The notes: generated by a model from the sequence alone, not told the origin. A stretch of 64,000 bases of DNA from Gammaproteobacteria bacterium (GCA_018825305.1 JAHJEO010000018.1:124001-188000), one strand, 5' to 3'; positions 19,036 to 29,671 are shown, counted from the first letter of the stretch. Program-made: numbers and translations.

Positions 19036-19923
19036 TTGACTAGCGTTCTTGAATTCAAATCAGTAAGCAAGACCTTCCGCCGGTGGCGCAAGGAAATTCC
19101 CGCCTTGCGCAATGTTTCCCTGAATATCGGCGAAGGTGAGGTGTTCGGTTTCGTGGGGCCGAATGGTGCCGGCAAGTCGACCACGATCAAGATCATGCTT
19201 GACGTGATTCGAGATTATCAGGGCGAGGTCAGCATTTTTGGTGTTCCGGCACGCGAAGCTGCGGCCCGCAAGGGTGTTGCCTATGTCCCGGAGGCACCGG
19301 CTGTCTATGAGCAATTTACCCCGATCGAGGTATTGCGCATGGGGCTGGCCATGTACGGCGTCCGTCGCGAGGATGCGGAAAAATGGTGCATCGGCTGGTT
19401 GGAACGATTTTCCATCGCCCATGCGGCAAAACGTCGTGTGCGCGAGCTTTCCAAGGGTACCGTGCAGCGCGTGGTGCTGGCCCATGCCATGGCGGTGTCG
19501 CCACGCTTGCTCGTTCTGGACGAGCCGCTTTCAGGCCTGGATCCGATCGGGCGGAAGGACGTCGTGGAAATTCTTCTCGAATTCAAGCGGCAGGGCGGAG
19601 CGATCTTTTTTACTTCGCATGTTCTCCACGACGTCGAGCGCATCGCCGATCGATTTGGCTTGATCCACAATGGCGAACTGCGCGCGGTGCGTGCGCCTAG
19701 CGAACTCGTGGGCGAAGACGAGCGTGTCTTCGTTCGAAGCCAGGGGGCGACAGCGGTCGCCGGCATGACCCCGGAACCCGGAGGACGCTGGGTGCAGGAG
19801 GTGGCACGACCGGAGTTGTGGGCATTGCTTCGATCTTTGGAGACTGCCGGCCATGTGCTGGTTGAAATCAAGCCGGCTTTGTCGCTCGAGACAGCCTTCA
19901 TGCATGTGGTGAAGGGCGACTGA
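19036..19923 (+). CDS. ABC transporter ATP-binding protein
   Basis: Walker A GPNGAGKST, signature LSKGTVQR, Walker B LLVLDEPLSGLDP; TTG start. Confidence 0.92.
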   Translation: MTSVLEFKSVSKTFRRWRKEIPALRNVSLNIGEGEVFGFVGPNGAGKSTTIKIMLDVIRDYQGEVSIFGVPAREAAARKGVAYVPEAPAVYEQFTPIEVLRMGLAMYGVRREDAEKWCIGWLERFSIAHAAKRRVRELSKGTVQRVVLAHAMAVSPRLLVLDEPLSGLDPIGRKDVVEILLEFKRQGGAIFFTSHVLHDVERIADRFGLIHNGELRAVRAPSELVGEDERVFVRSQGATAVAGMTPEPGGRWVQEVARPELWALLRSLETAGHVLVEIKPALSLETAFMHVVKGD

Positions 19924-19967
19924 CAGGCCTGGGGTGTAAGGGCCGGATATCGCGCGTGCGATTCTGT

Positions 19968-21199
<1,232 letters not shown>

Positions 21200-21203
<4 letters not shown>

Positions 21204-21937
21204 GCGGCTACCTTGTCGAGTGCGGAAAAGTCGGCGCTGGCGTCACGGCGCTCGTTGCGTCGATCCTCGACCACCCGGCCGTCGCGAAAGCCGATGATGC
21301 GGTCGGCGTAGGCGGCGATGTCGTGCTCGTGGGTGACGAGCACGATGGTGATGCCCTCGCGATTGAGCGCCTGCAGCAGCACCATGATCTCGATGCCGGT
21401 GCGCGTGTCGAGTGCGCCGGTCGGCTCGTCGGCGAGGATCAGGGCCGGGTCGTTCACCAGTGCGCGGGCGATGGCGACGCGCTGCTGCTGGCCGCCCGAT
21501 AGTTGCGCGGGCTGATGATCCATGCGCTCGGCCAGCCCGACCTGGGCCAGTCGCCTTGTGGCCCGCAGCCGCGCTTCGGCAGTGGCGACATGGCCGTAGA
21601 GCAGCGGCAGGGCGACGTTGTCCAGCGCCGTGGTGCGCGGCAGCAGGTTGAAGTTCTGGAAGACGAAGCCGAGAGACCGGTTGCGCAGTGCGGCCAGTGC
21701 GTCGTCGGAGAAGCGCGAAACGGCTTGGCCGTCGAGCAGGTATTCGCCGCCGCTCGGGTGGTCGAGGCAGCCGAGCAGGTTCATGAAGGTGGACTTGCCC
21801 GAGCCGGACGGCCCCATCACGGCGATGAATTCGCCGCGCGCGATTTCCAGCGTGACGCCGCGCAGGGCCGGCACCACGGTGCTGCCCATGCGGTATTCCT
21901 TGGCGAGATCCTGCGTGCGGATCAGCGGCGGGGCCAA
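21200..21937 (-). CDS. MacB/LolD-like ABC transporter ATP-binding protein
   Basis: [36 protein letters not shown]. Confidence 0.93.
21227..21250 (-). repeat. Dispersed repeat R1 (degenerate, inside MacB-like ATPase 3' end)
   Basis: aaaagtcggcgctggcgtcacggc. Confidence 0.6.
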
Positions 21938-21949
21938 AGGGGCTCCCGG

Positions 21950-23254
21950 TCAGAACATGCGCGGCATCGGCACGCCGGCCTTCGCGGCGCCCGGTTGGCC
22001 GACGATGACCTCAGCCCCTTCGGCGAGGCTGCCCTCGATGACCTCGACCATTTCGGTCATGCTGCCATCGCTGATGCCGGTCTTGACCCGGATTTCGACG
22101 GGTTTGCCATCCTGGCCGGCGACCCAGACGCGGCCGCTACTCTTGCCGGCCTTTTCGCCCTTGCCGGATTTGCCACCCGATCCGCCCGGCCCCTTGCCGG
22201 CTGCCGCGCCACTTTCCCTTTCCTTATCCTTCTGGTCGGCATCGAGTTGCGGCCGGAAGCGCAGCGCGGCGTTCGGCAGCTTCAGCACGTCGTCCTTCTG
22301 CGCGGTGACGATGCGGACGTTGGCCGTCATGCCCGGCAGCAGCATCAGGTCCGGGTTGGCGGCCGAGATCACCACGGTGTATGACACCACGTTGGAAACC
22401 ACCTGCGCCGATTTGCGCACCTGCTGCACGCTGCCGGAGAAACTGCGGCCGGGAAAGGCGTCGACCGTGAACGAGGCCTGCTGGCCGGCCTTCAGGCGGC
22501 CGACGTCGGCTTCGTCGATGGCCGTTTCCACCTGCATGTCGGTAAGGTTGCGGGCGATCACGAACAATTCGGGCGCCTGAAGGCTGACGGCCACCGTCTG
22601 CCCAGGCTCGACACTGCGCTTGATGACGATGCCGTCAACCGGTGCAACGATCCGGGTGCGACCGAGGTCGACCTGCGCCTGGCCGAGCTGTGCCTCGCGC
22701 TGCTTCACCAGTGCAGCGCTGTTCTTCGCCTGCGCCTCGACCACCTGCAGCTGCGCACGGGCCGCCTCCAGCACCGTGTAGGCCTTTTCGCGTTCGGCGG
22801 GGGAGATGAAGTTTTTATCCACCAGCATTTTCTTGCGGTCGTGGTCGCGCTCGGCGTCGGCGAGGTTGACGCGGGCACGGTAGATTTCCGCCTGCTGCAC
22901 CGCGACGTTGGCGCGTGCCGCCTCGAGGTCTGCCTCGGCCTGGTGTACGCGATGCTCGTAGGTTTCCGGCGCGATCTGGGCCACCAGCTGGCCGGCCTTC
23001 ACCTGACTATTGAAGTCTACGTGGATCTGGCGGATTTGCCCGGAAATCTGCGAGCTGACCTGCACCGACACCACCGGGTTGAGCGTGCCGGTGGCGGAGA
23101 CCGAGGCCGTCAGGCCGCCGCGCTCGATCCTGGCGAATTTGTAGTCCGGCGTGGCGCCGTTGCCGGCCAGCTGACGGAAGCCGAAATAGCCGCCGCCCAG
23201 CAGGGCGGCGGCAAGTGCGGCGAGAATGAACGGGCGCAGGGGAAGGCGCTTCAT
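21950..23254 (-). CDS. MacA/HlyD-like periplasmic adaptor subunit
   Basis: N-terminal anchor, coiled coil, MFP domains; Gly/Lys-rich linker AAAGKGPGGSGGKSGKGEKAGKSSG. Confidence 0.88.
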   Translation of the reverse strand: MKRLPLRPFILAALAAALLGGGYFGFRQLAGNGATPDYKFARIERGGLTASVSATGTLNPVVSVQVSSQISGQIRQIHVDFNSQVKAGQLVAQIAPETYEHRVHQAEADLEAARANVAVQQAEIYRARVNLADAERDHDRKKMLVDKNFISPAEREKAYTVLEAARAQLQVVEAQAKNSAALVKQREAQLGQAQVDLGRTRIVAPVDGIVIKRSVEPGQTVAVSLQAPELFVIARNLTDMQVETAIDEADVGRLKAGQQASFTVDAFPGRSFSGSVQQVRKSAQVVSNVVSYTVVISAANPDLMLLPGMTANVRIVTAQKDDVLKLPNAALRFRPQLDADQKDKERESGAAAGKGPGGSGGKSGKGEKAGKSSGRVWVAGQDGKPVEIRVKTGISDGSMTEMVEVIEGSLAEGAEVIVGQPGAAKAGVPMPRMF

Positions 23255-23283
23255 GACGCGATTCTAGCCCGAAGGGCATGGCG

Positions 23284-23306
23284 GCGCCGTCCCGCCAGCG
23301 CCGACA
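23284..23306 (+). repeat. Dispersed repeat R1
   Basis: gcgccgtcccgccagcgccgaca between the macA-like start and soxB stop. Confidence 0.75.
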
Positions 23307-23324
23307 TTTACAGGCTGTTACGAT

Positions 23325-25043
23325 TCAGGCGATGCCCGGGTTCTTCGCCATGCCGATCAGCTTGGGCTGGTTGAGGGTGCGCGGCGTGATGACCTTCTTG
23401 TCGCGTAGCCACTTGCCGACCACGTCCCAGATCGGCTCGCCGCTCACGCCCTCGCCAACCGGAGCCCAGCCTGCCACCTTGTATTTCCGGCTGGCGTCGA
23501 TCGGCTTGTCGCCCAGTCGCATGTCGCTGATGCGGCTGCCCATCTTGGCGTTCGGGTTGCACGTATAGCTCAGTCCGCCGACCCGCACCATGTCGCCGCC
23601 CTGCTGGTAGTAGGGATCGGGATTGAAGAGGTTGTCGCCGACGTCCTCGAGGACGGACTTGATCTGCTCGCCACTCATCTCGCTGAGTGTCGATGTCGGA
23701 TAGGTGATGGCGGTCTGGTCCATCAGGTGCTCGAAGGTGATGGCCTGCCCCGGCAGGATGGTGGTGCCCCAGCGGAAGCCCGGCGAGAAACCGATCTCGG
23801 CGCCGCGCACGTCCATCATGGCGTCGAGGATCAGCTGGTCCCACGCGCCGTTGAAGTTGCCGCGACGGTAGAGCAGGCCCTCGGAGACGGCGAGCTTCTC
23901 TTCCAGTTTCGCCGTGTAGGGCGCGCGCACCTTGTCGATATGGGCCGACATCTGGGCATCGGCCGGCAGCAGGTTGGCGAACACCGGCAGCAGGCGGTAT
24001 TTGAAGCCAGACACCTTGCCGCTCCTGACGTCGAAGTCGAGCACGCCGAGGAACTTGCCGTTGGAACCGGCGTTGGTGACCAGCGTGGTGCCGCCGGCGT
24101 TCTTGACCTTGACGGGTTGCGGCACGCCGTCATGGGTGTGGCCGCCCATGATGGCGTCGATGCCGGTGACGCGGCTGGCCATCTTGATATCGACGTCCAT
24201 GCCGTTGTGCGAGAGCACGACGACGACCTGGGCACCCTTGCCGCGGGCCTCGTTGACCACCTTCTGCATGCTTTCGTCCTGGATGCCGAAGGTCCAGTCG
24301 GGCACCATCCAGCGCGGGTTGGCGATTGGGGTATAGGGAAATGCCTGGCCGATGACGGCGACCTTGACCCCGTTCATCTCGCGCATCGAATACGGCGAGA
24401 ACACCTGGTCGCCGAAGTCGGTGGTCTTGATGTTCTGGGCGAGGAATTCGATCTTGCCCTTGAAGTCCTTCTCGACGATTTCCTTGACGCGCTCGTGGCC
24501 GAGGGTGAATTCCCAGTGCCCGGCCATCAGGTCGACGCCGAGCAGCTTGCAGGCGTCGACCATGTCCTGCCCCTTGGTCCACAGCGCGGTGGCCGAACCC
24601 TGCCAGGTATCGCCGCCGTCGAGCAGTAATGCGCCCGGACGACCTGCCCGCAGTTGCTTGACCAGCGTGGCGAGGTGGGCGAAGCCGCCGACCTTGCCGT
24701 AGGTCTTGGCGGCCTGCTGGAAGTCGAGATAGGTGAAGGCGTGCGCATCGGCGCTGCCCGGCTTGATGTTGAAGGCCTTGAGCAGATGTTCGCCGACGAG
24801 GTGCGGCGCCCGGCCGACCGCGCCGCCGAAGCCGAGATTGACATTGGGTTCGCGGAAATAGATCGGCAGCAGTTGCGCATGGCAGTCGGTGAAGTGCATG
24901 AAATGCACATTGCCGTAGCGCGGCAAATCGTAATATTTGTTGGCACCCTGGGCAGCGAGCAGGTCGCGCGAATTCAGCGCGAATCCCGTGGCCGAGGCTG
25001 CGGCGAGTATTTGCAGGAACTCGCGGCGGTTCATCGAAGACAT
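23325..25043 (-). CDS. soxB: Thiosulfohydrolase SoxB
   Basis: FMHFTDCHAQLLPIYFREP; Tat-like leader; 5'-nucleotidase family. Confidence 0.95.
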   Translation of the reverse strand: MSSMNRREFLQILAAASATGFALNSRDLLAAQGANKYYDLPRYGNVHFMHFTDCHAQLLPIYFREPNVNLGFGGAVGRAPHLVGEHLLKAFNIKPGSADAHAFTYLDFQQAAKTYGKVGGFAHLATLVKQLRAGRPGALLLDGGDTWQGSATALWTKGQDMVDACKLLGVDLMAGHWEFTLGHERVKEIVEKDFKGKIEFLAQNIKTTDFGDQVFSPYSMREMNGVKVAVIGQAFPYTPIANPRWMVPDWTFGIQDESMQKVVNEARGKGAQVVVVLSHNGMDVDIKMASRVTGIDAIMGGHTHDGVPQPVKVKNAGGTTLVTNAGSNGKFLGVLDFDVRSGKVSGFKYRLLPVFANLLPADAQMSAHIDKVRAPYTAKLEEKLAVSEGLLYRRGNFNGAWDQLILDAMMDVRGAEIGFSPGFRWGTTILPGQAITFEHLMDQTAITYPTSTLSEMSGEQIKSVLEDVGDNLFNPDPYYQQGGDMVRVGGLSYTCNPNAKMGSRISDMRLGDKPIDASRKYKVAGWAPVGEGVSGEPIWDVVGKWLRDKKVITPRTLNQPKLIGMAKNPGIA

Positions 25044-25073
25044 GGTTCGTACTCCTTGGGGTCAAACTCGGGG

Positions 25074-25105
25074 TCAAAAAAAGCCTGGCCGCGGCCAGGC
25101 TTTTT
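25074..25105. terminator. Strong bidirectional terminator-like hairpin between soxX and soxB
   Basis: AAAAAAAGCCTGGCCGCGGCCAGGCTTTTT: perfect GC stem with A/T tracts on both sides. Confidence 0.85.
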
Positions 25106-25118
25106 GTCGTGGGACGAC

Positions 25119-25742
25119 TTATTTATTGACGGGCGATTCCGGATCGAGCAGCAGGGCTACCAGGTCCTTGATCTGCTTCTCGCCAAGCGCCCCGACATGG
25201 CCGAAACGCGGCATCTCGGAGCAGAGGTTGTAGGACTTGGCGTTGTAGATCTTGGAATAGACGTACTTCTGGTTTTCTGCCGTGTTGCCGCGCAGCTTGC
25301 CGAAATTGAACAGGCTGGGGCCCACCGTGCCGAAGGAGCTCTCGCTCGGCGCGATCTGGTGGCAGTTGTAGCAGTTGCCGCCGGCCGGGCTGCCCGGCGC
25401 GTCATTCCAGGTGAAGCCCCTGCCGCTCTGGGCCAGTTTTTCGCCGGCCTTCCAGTCGCCCATCAGCTTGCCGTCGGCCGGGTACTTGACCGTTGCCATC
25501 TGGTCGCCTTCGAGCTGTTTGGCGATTTTTTCGGGCGGGTGGTTACCGCTGCGGTTGCAGACCGCCTGCAGACCATCTTCGTAGATGCGGTCCGCCGTGG
25601 CCTGGCCCTTTGTCGTGAAATCCGCCTTCATCATCGTCATGGCCTTGGCGCGGTGGCTGCTGTCGGCGAAGGCGGGTGCGGCGGCGATAGCCGCGGTTGC
25701 GGCAATGGCGGCGAGGATCGAAAATTGGTGTCTTTTGTTCAT
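25119..25742 (-). CDS. soxX: SoxX c-type cytochrome
   Basis: Haem motif CYNCH; signal peptide MNKRHQFSILAAIAATAAI; in sox cluster. Confidence 0.9.
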   Translation of the reverse strand: MNKRHQFSILAAIAATAAIAAAPAFADSSHRAKAMTMMKADFTTKGQATADRIYEDGLQAVCNRSGNHPPEKIAKQLEGDQMATVKYPADGKLMGDWKAGEKLAQSGRGFTWNDAPGSPAGGNCYNCHQIAPSESSFGTVGPSLFNFGKLRGNTAENQKYVYSKIYNAKSYNLCSEMPRFGHVGALGEKQIKDLVALLLDPESPVNK

Positions 25743-25758
25743 GTGGTTTCTCCCCCTG

Positions 25759-26646
25759 TTAGCGCTTGATGCCGGGACCGGTATAGGTCGAACCGTTGGC
25801 ATTGGCCGTCATGAAAGTGAGCAGGCTGGTGACGGTGTCGGAAGCGTAGCCCGGCTGCGGGAAGCGCTGCTGGCGGAAACAGTCGCCCATGCGCCACTGC
25901 AGGGTGAGCATCCGGTTACCGGTCATGCGGTAGCCGGGCCAGCCCAGCACCGCCGTCGTCGCACCGGCCTTGCTGGAGATATTGGGCAGTTGCTGCATGC
26001 GGATGCGCTTGCCGTCGACACCATGGCAGGTATTGCACGAGAAGTCATAGGGGCCGGCACGGTGATTGGCCACTTCCTTGCCGATCTCATAGACCTCCTT
26101 GACGTGCGGGTCCTTGAGCGGCACGGCGAATTTCATGTCGCGGGACAGTCCGGCGACGTAAGTGACCAGCGATGTTTGCTCCGGAGTGTAGGTTTCGGCG
26201 GCAAAGGGCTTCTTGGCCAGGTCAGCCGCCTTGAAGCCCTGCTTTTCGACCATGCACCAGACGATGCGGCGTTCGGCGTCCATCACTTTGCCGGCGTCGG
26301 CGAAGTAGCGCGGCATCTGGACATAGGTGCCCTTGACCACACCGAGGCCGAGGCCGAGATCACAAGTTTCGGCCAGCGACACGTTGTTCGGGCCACGCTT
26401 GGTCTTCCAAAGTTCTTCACCCTGGGCCTCGAACAGCTCGGCCGGGTTGCCGTCCTCGATCATCTTGGCGCGGAATTTCTCGAACTCGAGCGTTGCCGCG
26501 TCCTTCTCTTCGACTACGGCGGGCTTGGCCATTTTCTTGGCTGCCATTTTTGCGGCCGGCTTGGCGGCAGGCTTGTCCTGGGCGACGACCGGCTGCATGG
26601 CAAAGGCCAGGGCAATAGCCGTGGCCGCGATGAGTGTTTGTCTCAT
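25759..26646 (-). CDS. soxA: SoxA c-type cytochrome
   Basis: CNTCHG haem motif; SoxA C-terminal RMLTLQWRMGDCFRQQRFP. Confidence 0.93.
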   Translation of the reverse strand: MRQTLIAATAIALAFAMQPVVAQDKPAAKPAAKMAAKKMAKPAVVEEKDAATLEFEKFRAKMIEDGNPAELFEAQGEELWKTKRGPNNVSLAETCDLGLGLGVVKGTYVQMPRYFADAGKVMDAERRIVWCMVEKQGFKAADLAKKPFAAETYTPEQTSLVTYVAGLSRDMKFAVPLKDPHVKEVYEIGKEVANHRAGPYDFSCNTCHGVDGKRIRMQQLPNISSKAGATTAVLGWPGYRMTGNRMLTLQWRMGDCFRQQRFPQPGYASDTVTSLLTFMTANANGSTYTGPGIKR

Positions 26647-26736
26647 TCGTTCCTCCTTGGGGGCGAGATAGGCTTCCCGCCTGTATTTATTGTCAGGACG
26701 GAGCGGCGGGCTCCGTCCCTCGGTGTTGCAGGTGAA

Positions 26737-27051
26737 TCAGGAAACCGTGGCTTCGTCGGTGCGCGACTCGCCCTTGTTGTCCTGCCACTTGACGACGACC
26801 TTGTCGCCGGCCTTGGCACCCTTGACCTTGAAGCCAAAGACCGGATTGGTCGAGATCGCCGTGCCGGTCTCGCTCTGTACCACCAGCTTGCCGCCGACCT
26901 CGACGGTGAACTGCTGGATGAAATGGGCCGGGTAGGGCTGGTTGGTCTTGGGATCCTTGCGCTGACCCGTTTCCATCGGGTGGCTCATCAGGATCTTGAT
27001 GTCTGCATAATCGCCCTTTACCTGGGCGCGAACTTTCATCGGACTGCTCAT
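26737..27051 (-). CDS. soxZ: Thiosulfate oxidation carrier complex protein SoxZ
   Basis: ILMSHPMETGQRKD...AHFIQQFTVE. Confidence 0.94.
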   Translation of the reverse strand: MSSPMKVRAQVKGDYADIKILMSHPMETGQRKDPKTNQPYPAHFIQQFTVEVGGKLVVQSETGTAISTNPVFGFKVKGAKAGDKVVVKWQDNKGESRTDEATVS

Positions 27052-27086
27052 ATGTTTGGTTTCCTTGTCGAGTTCGAAGGTTGTAC

Positions 27087-27560
27087 TTAGCCGCCGCAGC
27101 CGCCGGCGGTGACCTTGACTTCCTTGCTGGCGGTGTAGAACTTGCCGTCAGAAGTCTTGGCGACAGCTCGAACGATGGACGTCTGCCCCATCTTGAGGCG
27201 GACGGCAACATCGGCCATGGCGCCGTTGCTGAAGTTGAAGGCGGCGGCGAGCGGGTAGGGGTTCTTGTCGACGAACACCGCGATGGAAATAGTATTGGCG
27301 ATGCCGCTGCTGACATCGACCGGCACGACCGCGCCGTTTTCGGCGATATCGGGGGCCGTCAGCTTGAGGTCCTTGCTTTCGGCAGCAGAGGCGGCACCGA
27401 CGGCTTTCATCGCGGCCGGGGTGTCCTTGGCCTCGAAGGCCGCCTTGTTCCAGTCGAGCGCGAGCGCCTGAGTCGGCTTGAGCAGGCCGGCACCCAGTGC
27501 GGCTGCCAAAACGCCACTGGCGCTGGCGCCCTTGAGTACGGTTCTACGCAAAATATCCAT
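27087..27560 (-). CDS. soxY: Thiosulfate oxidation carrier protein SoxY
   Basis: C-terminal VTAGGCGG substrate-binding Cys motif. Confidence 0.95.
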   Translation of the reverse strand: MDILRRTVLKGASASGVLAAALGAGLLKPTQALALDWNKAAFEAKDTPAAMKAVGAASAAESKDLKLTAPDIAENGAVVPVDVSSGIANTISIAVFVDKNPYPLAAAFNFSNGAMADVAVRLKMGQTSIVRAVAKTSDGKFYTASKEVKVTAGGCGG

Positions 27561-27579
27561 TATTCCTCCTCGGTTGAAA

Positions 27580-27593
27580 ATTCATTTATGAAT
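27580..27593. promoter_or_regulatory. Perfect inverted repeat ATTCAT-TT-ATGAAT upstream of soxY (candidate operator)
   Basis: Read directly; about 20 bp upstream of the soxY start. Confidence 0.4.
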
Positions 27594-27668
27594 GATATGG
27601 TTGTAACGTTAGACGCAGCAACTTGGAAGATTATTCCCTACGATATACAAAAAAAACCAGTCTGACGA

Positions 27669-28163
27669 TTAAAAGTCGGCGCTGGCGGCACGCCAATGGC
27701 CAGATTTTCCGCCCATCTTCTCCTGCAGGCGGACATTTTCGATGACCATGCCGCGATCAACTGCCTTGCACATGTCGTAGATGGTGAGCAAGGCGACGGA
27801 TACGGCGGTCAGCGCCTCCATTTCCACCCCGGTGCGACCTACGGTCTGGGCGGTGACGGTGCAAGTGACAATGCTTCCGGTGTCGTCGATGACGAATTCG
27901 GCAGCGACCCGCGTCAGCGGCAGCGGGTGACACAGCGGAATCAGTTCGGAGGTGCGTTTGGCGGCCTGGATCGCGGCAATCCGGGCGATGCCCAGCACGT
28001 CGCCCTTCTTGGCATCGCCGGCCTTGATCAGCGCCAGCGTGGCGGGTTGCATGCGGATGCTGCCGGCGGCACGAGCGAGCCGCTCGGTCTCCGATTTGGC
28101 TCCGACATCGACCATATGGGCTTGGCCGGCGCCGTCGAAATGGGTCAGTCCGTCCAGTGACAT
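27669..28163 (-). CDS. moaC: Cyclic pyranopterin monophosphate synthase MoaC
   Basis: [37 protein letters not shown]. Confidence 0.95.
   Translation of the reverse strand: MSLDGLTHFDGAGQAHMVDVGAKSETERLARAAGSIRMQPATLALIKAGDAKKGDVLGIARIAAIQAAKRTSELIPLCHPLPLTRVAAEFVIDDTGSIVTCTVTAQTVGRTGVEMEALTAVSVALLTIYDMCKAVDRGMVIENVRLQEKMGGKSGHWRAASADF
27671..27694 (-). repeat. Dispersed repeat R1 (moaC 3' end)
   Basis: aaaagtcggcgctggcggcacgcc. Confidence 0.65.
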
Positions 28164-28228
28164 TTTTTTGCAATTCCTCACGTGCGGGAGCCGGCGAACT
28201 CCCGGACCGAAACGCTATCATAGCCGCC

Positions 28229-29671
28229 ATGCGCCTTACAAGTTTGATTCCGCCGCTAGCTGCGGCATTTCTGGGGTTGGGCTCGCCCGCGATGGCCGAC
28301 GGCCTGCCCGATCTCGGCGAGTCTGCCCAGATCGACCTCTCGCCACTGGCGGAAAGACAGATCGGCAGTTCCATCTTCCGCGAGATACGGCTGCGCGAGC
28401 CGAGCTATCTCGATGACCCCGAAGTCTCCGGCTACCTCAATCGTCTTGGCATGCGCCTGGTGTCGCAGAGCGGCGAGGCGCGGCAGGATTTCGAATTCTT
28501 CGTGCTGCGCGACCCGACGCTCAACGCCTTCGCAATGCCCGGCGGCTTCATCGGCGTGCATACCGGGCTGATCACCGCGGCGCAATCGGAGTCGGAACTG
28601 GCCTCGGTGATCGCCCACGAAATCTCCCACGTCACCCAGCGCCATCTGGCCCGGATGATGGGCAAGCAAAGCCAGGCGCAACTGGTGTCCATGCTGGCAC
28701 TGGCCGTGGCGGTCATGGCGGCGCGCAACAACCCCGATGTCGCCACCGGCGCGATGATGGCCGGCCAGGCCGCGGGACTGCAGAGCCAGCTCAATTACTC
28801 GCGTGACTTCGAGCGCGAGGCCGACCGTCTGGGCATCAACCTGCTGGAAAAGTCCGGCTACGACATCCGCGACATGGGCACATTCTTCGAGCGCCTGCAG
28901 AATTTCGGGCGTCTCTACGAAAACAATGCCCCGGGCTATCTGCGCACCCACCCGCTGACCACCGAGCGTATTGCCGACATGGGCAACCGCATCGCGCAGC
29001 GCCCCTATCGCCAGGTGCCAGACTCGCTCGACTTCCTGCTGGTCCGGGCCAAGCTCCGTGCACAGGAGGGCGATGCGGCAGAAGCGGTGACTCACTTTGC
29101 CAATCTGGTGAAGGAGCGCAAGTTCGCCTCGGAGCCGGCGGCCCACTACGGCTACGCCGCTGCCCTGACCCGGGTAAAGGACTGGTCCGGAGCCGAGCGG
29201 GAGTTGGCGCAGGCGCGGCGCCTGAAGGCCGTCGCACCCATGATCGAGACCTCGGCCGCCGAATTGCGCCGTCAGCAGGGCGACCTCGAAGGCGCGCTGC
29301 GATTGCTGCGCGCCGCCAGTCAGCGCTACCCGCAGGAGCGGGCGGTAAGCTATGCGCTGGTGGACACCCTGCTGGCTGCCGGACGCCTCGATGACGCGCT
29401 GCAGATCGCAGCCGCCGACGTCACCGTTTATGTCACCGATGCCCGCATGCACGGGTTGCTGGCCAAAGCCTATGCCCTGATGGGCAAGCTGGCGCGGCAG
29501 CATCGCGCCCTGGCGGAAGTCTATGTCATCAACGGCCAGTTGCTCGCCGCAATCGAGCAACTGCAGTTGGCGCAGCAGGCGCGTGATGGAGACTTCTATG
29601 ACCAGGCGCAGATCGATGCGCGCCTGCGCGAACTCAAGCGCCAGCAGGCCGAGGAAATGCGCCGCCGCTAG
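28229..29671 (+). CDS. M48 family metalloprotease with TPR region (BepA-like)
   Basis: VIAHEISHVTQRH; FEREADRLGINLL; signal peptide; TPR-like C-terminus. Confidence 0.9.
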   Translation: MRLTSLIPPLAAAFLGLGSPAMADGLPDLGESAQIDLSPLAERQIGSSIFREIRLREPSYLDDPEVSGYLNRLGMRLVSQSGEARQDFEFFVLRDPTLNAFAMPGGFIGVHTGLITAAQSESELASVIAHEISHVTQRHLARMMGKQSQAQLVSMLALAVAVMAARNNPDVATGAMMAGQAAGLQSQLNYSRDFEREADRLGINLLEKSGYDIRDMGTFFERLQNFGRLYENNAPGYLRTHPLTTERIADMGNRIAQRPYRQVPDSLDFLLVRAKLRAQEGDAAEAVTHFANLVKERKFASEPAAHYGYAAALTRVKDWSGAERELAQARRLKAVAPMIETSAAELRRQQGDLEGALRLLRAASQRYPQERAVSYALVDTLLAAGRLDDALQIAAADVTVYVTDARMHGLLAKAYALMGKLARQHRALAEVYVINGQLLAAIEQLQLAQQARDGDFYDQAQIDARLRELKRQQAEEMRRR

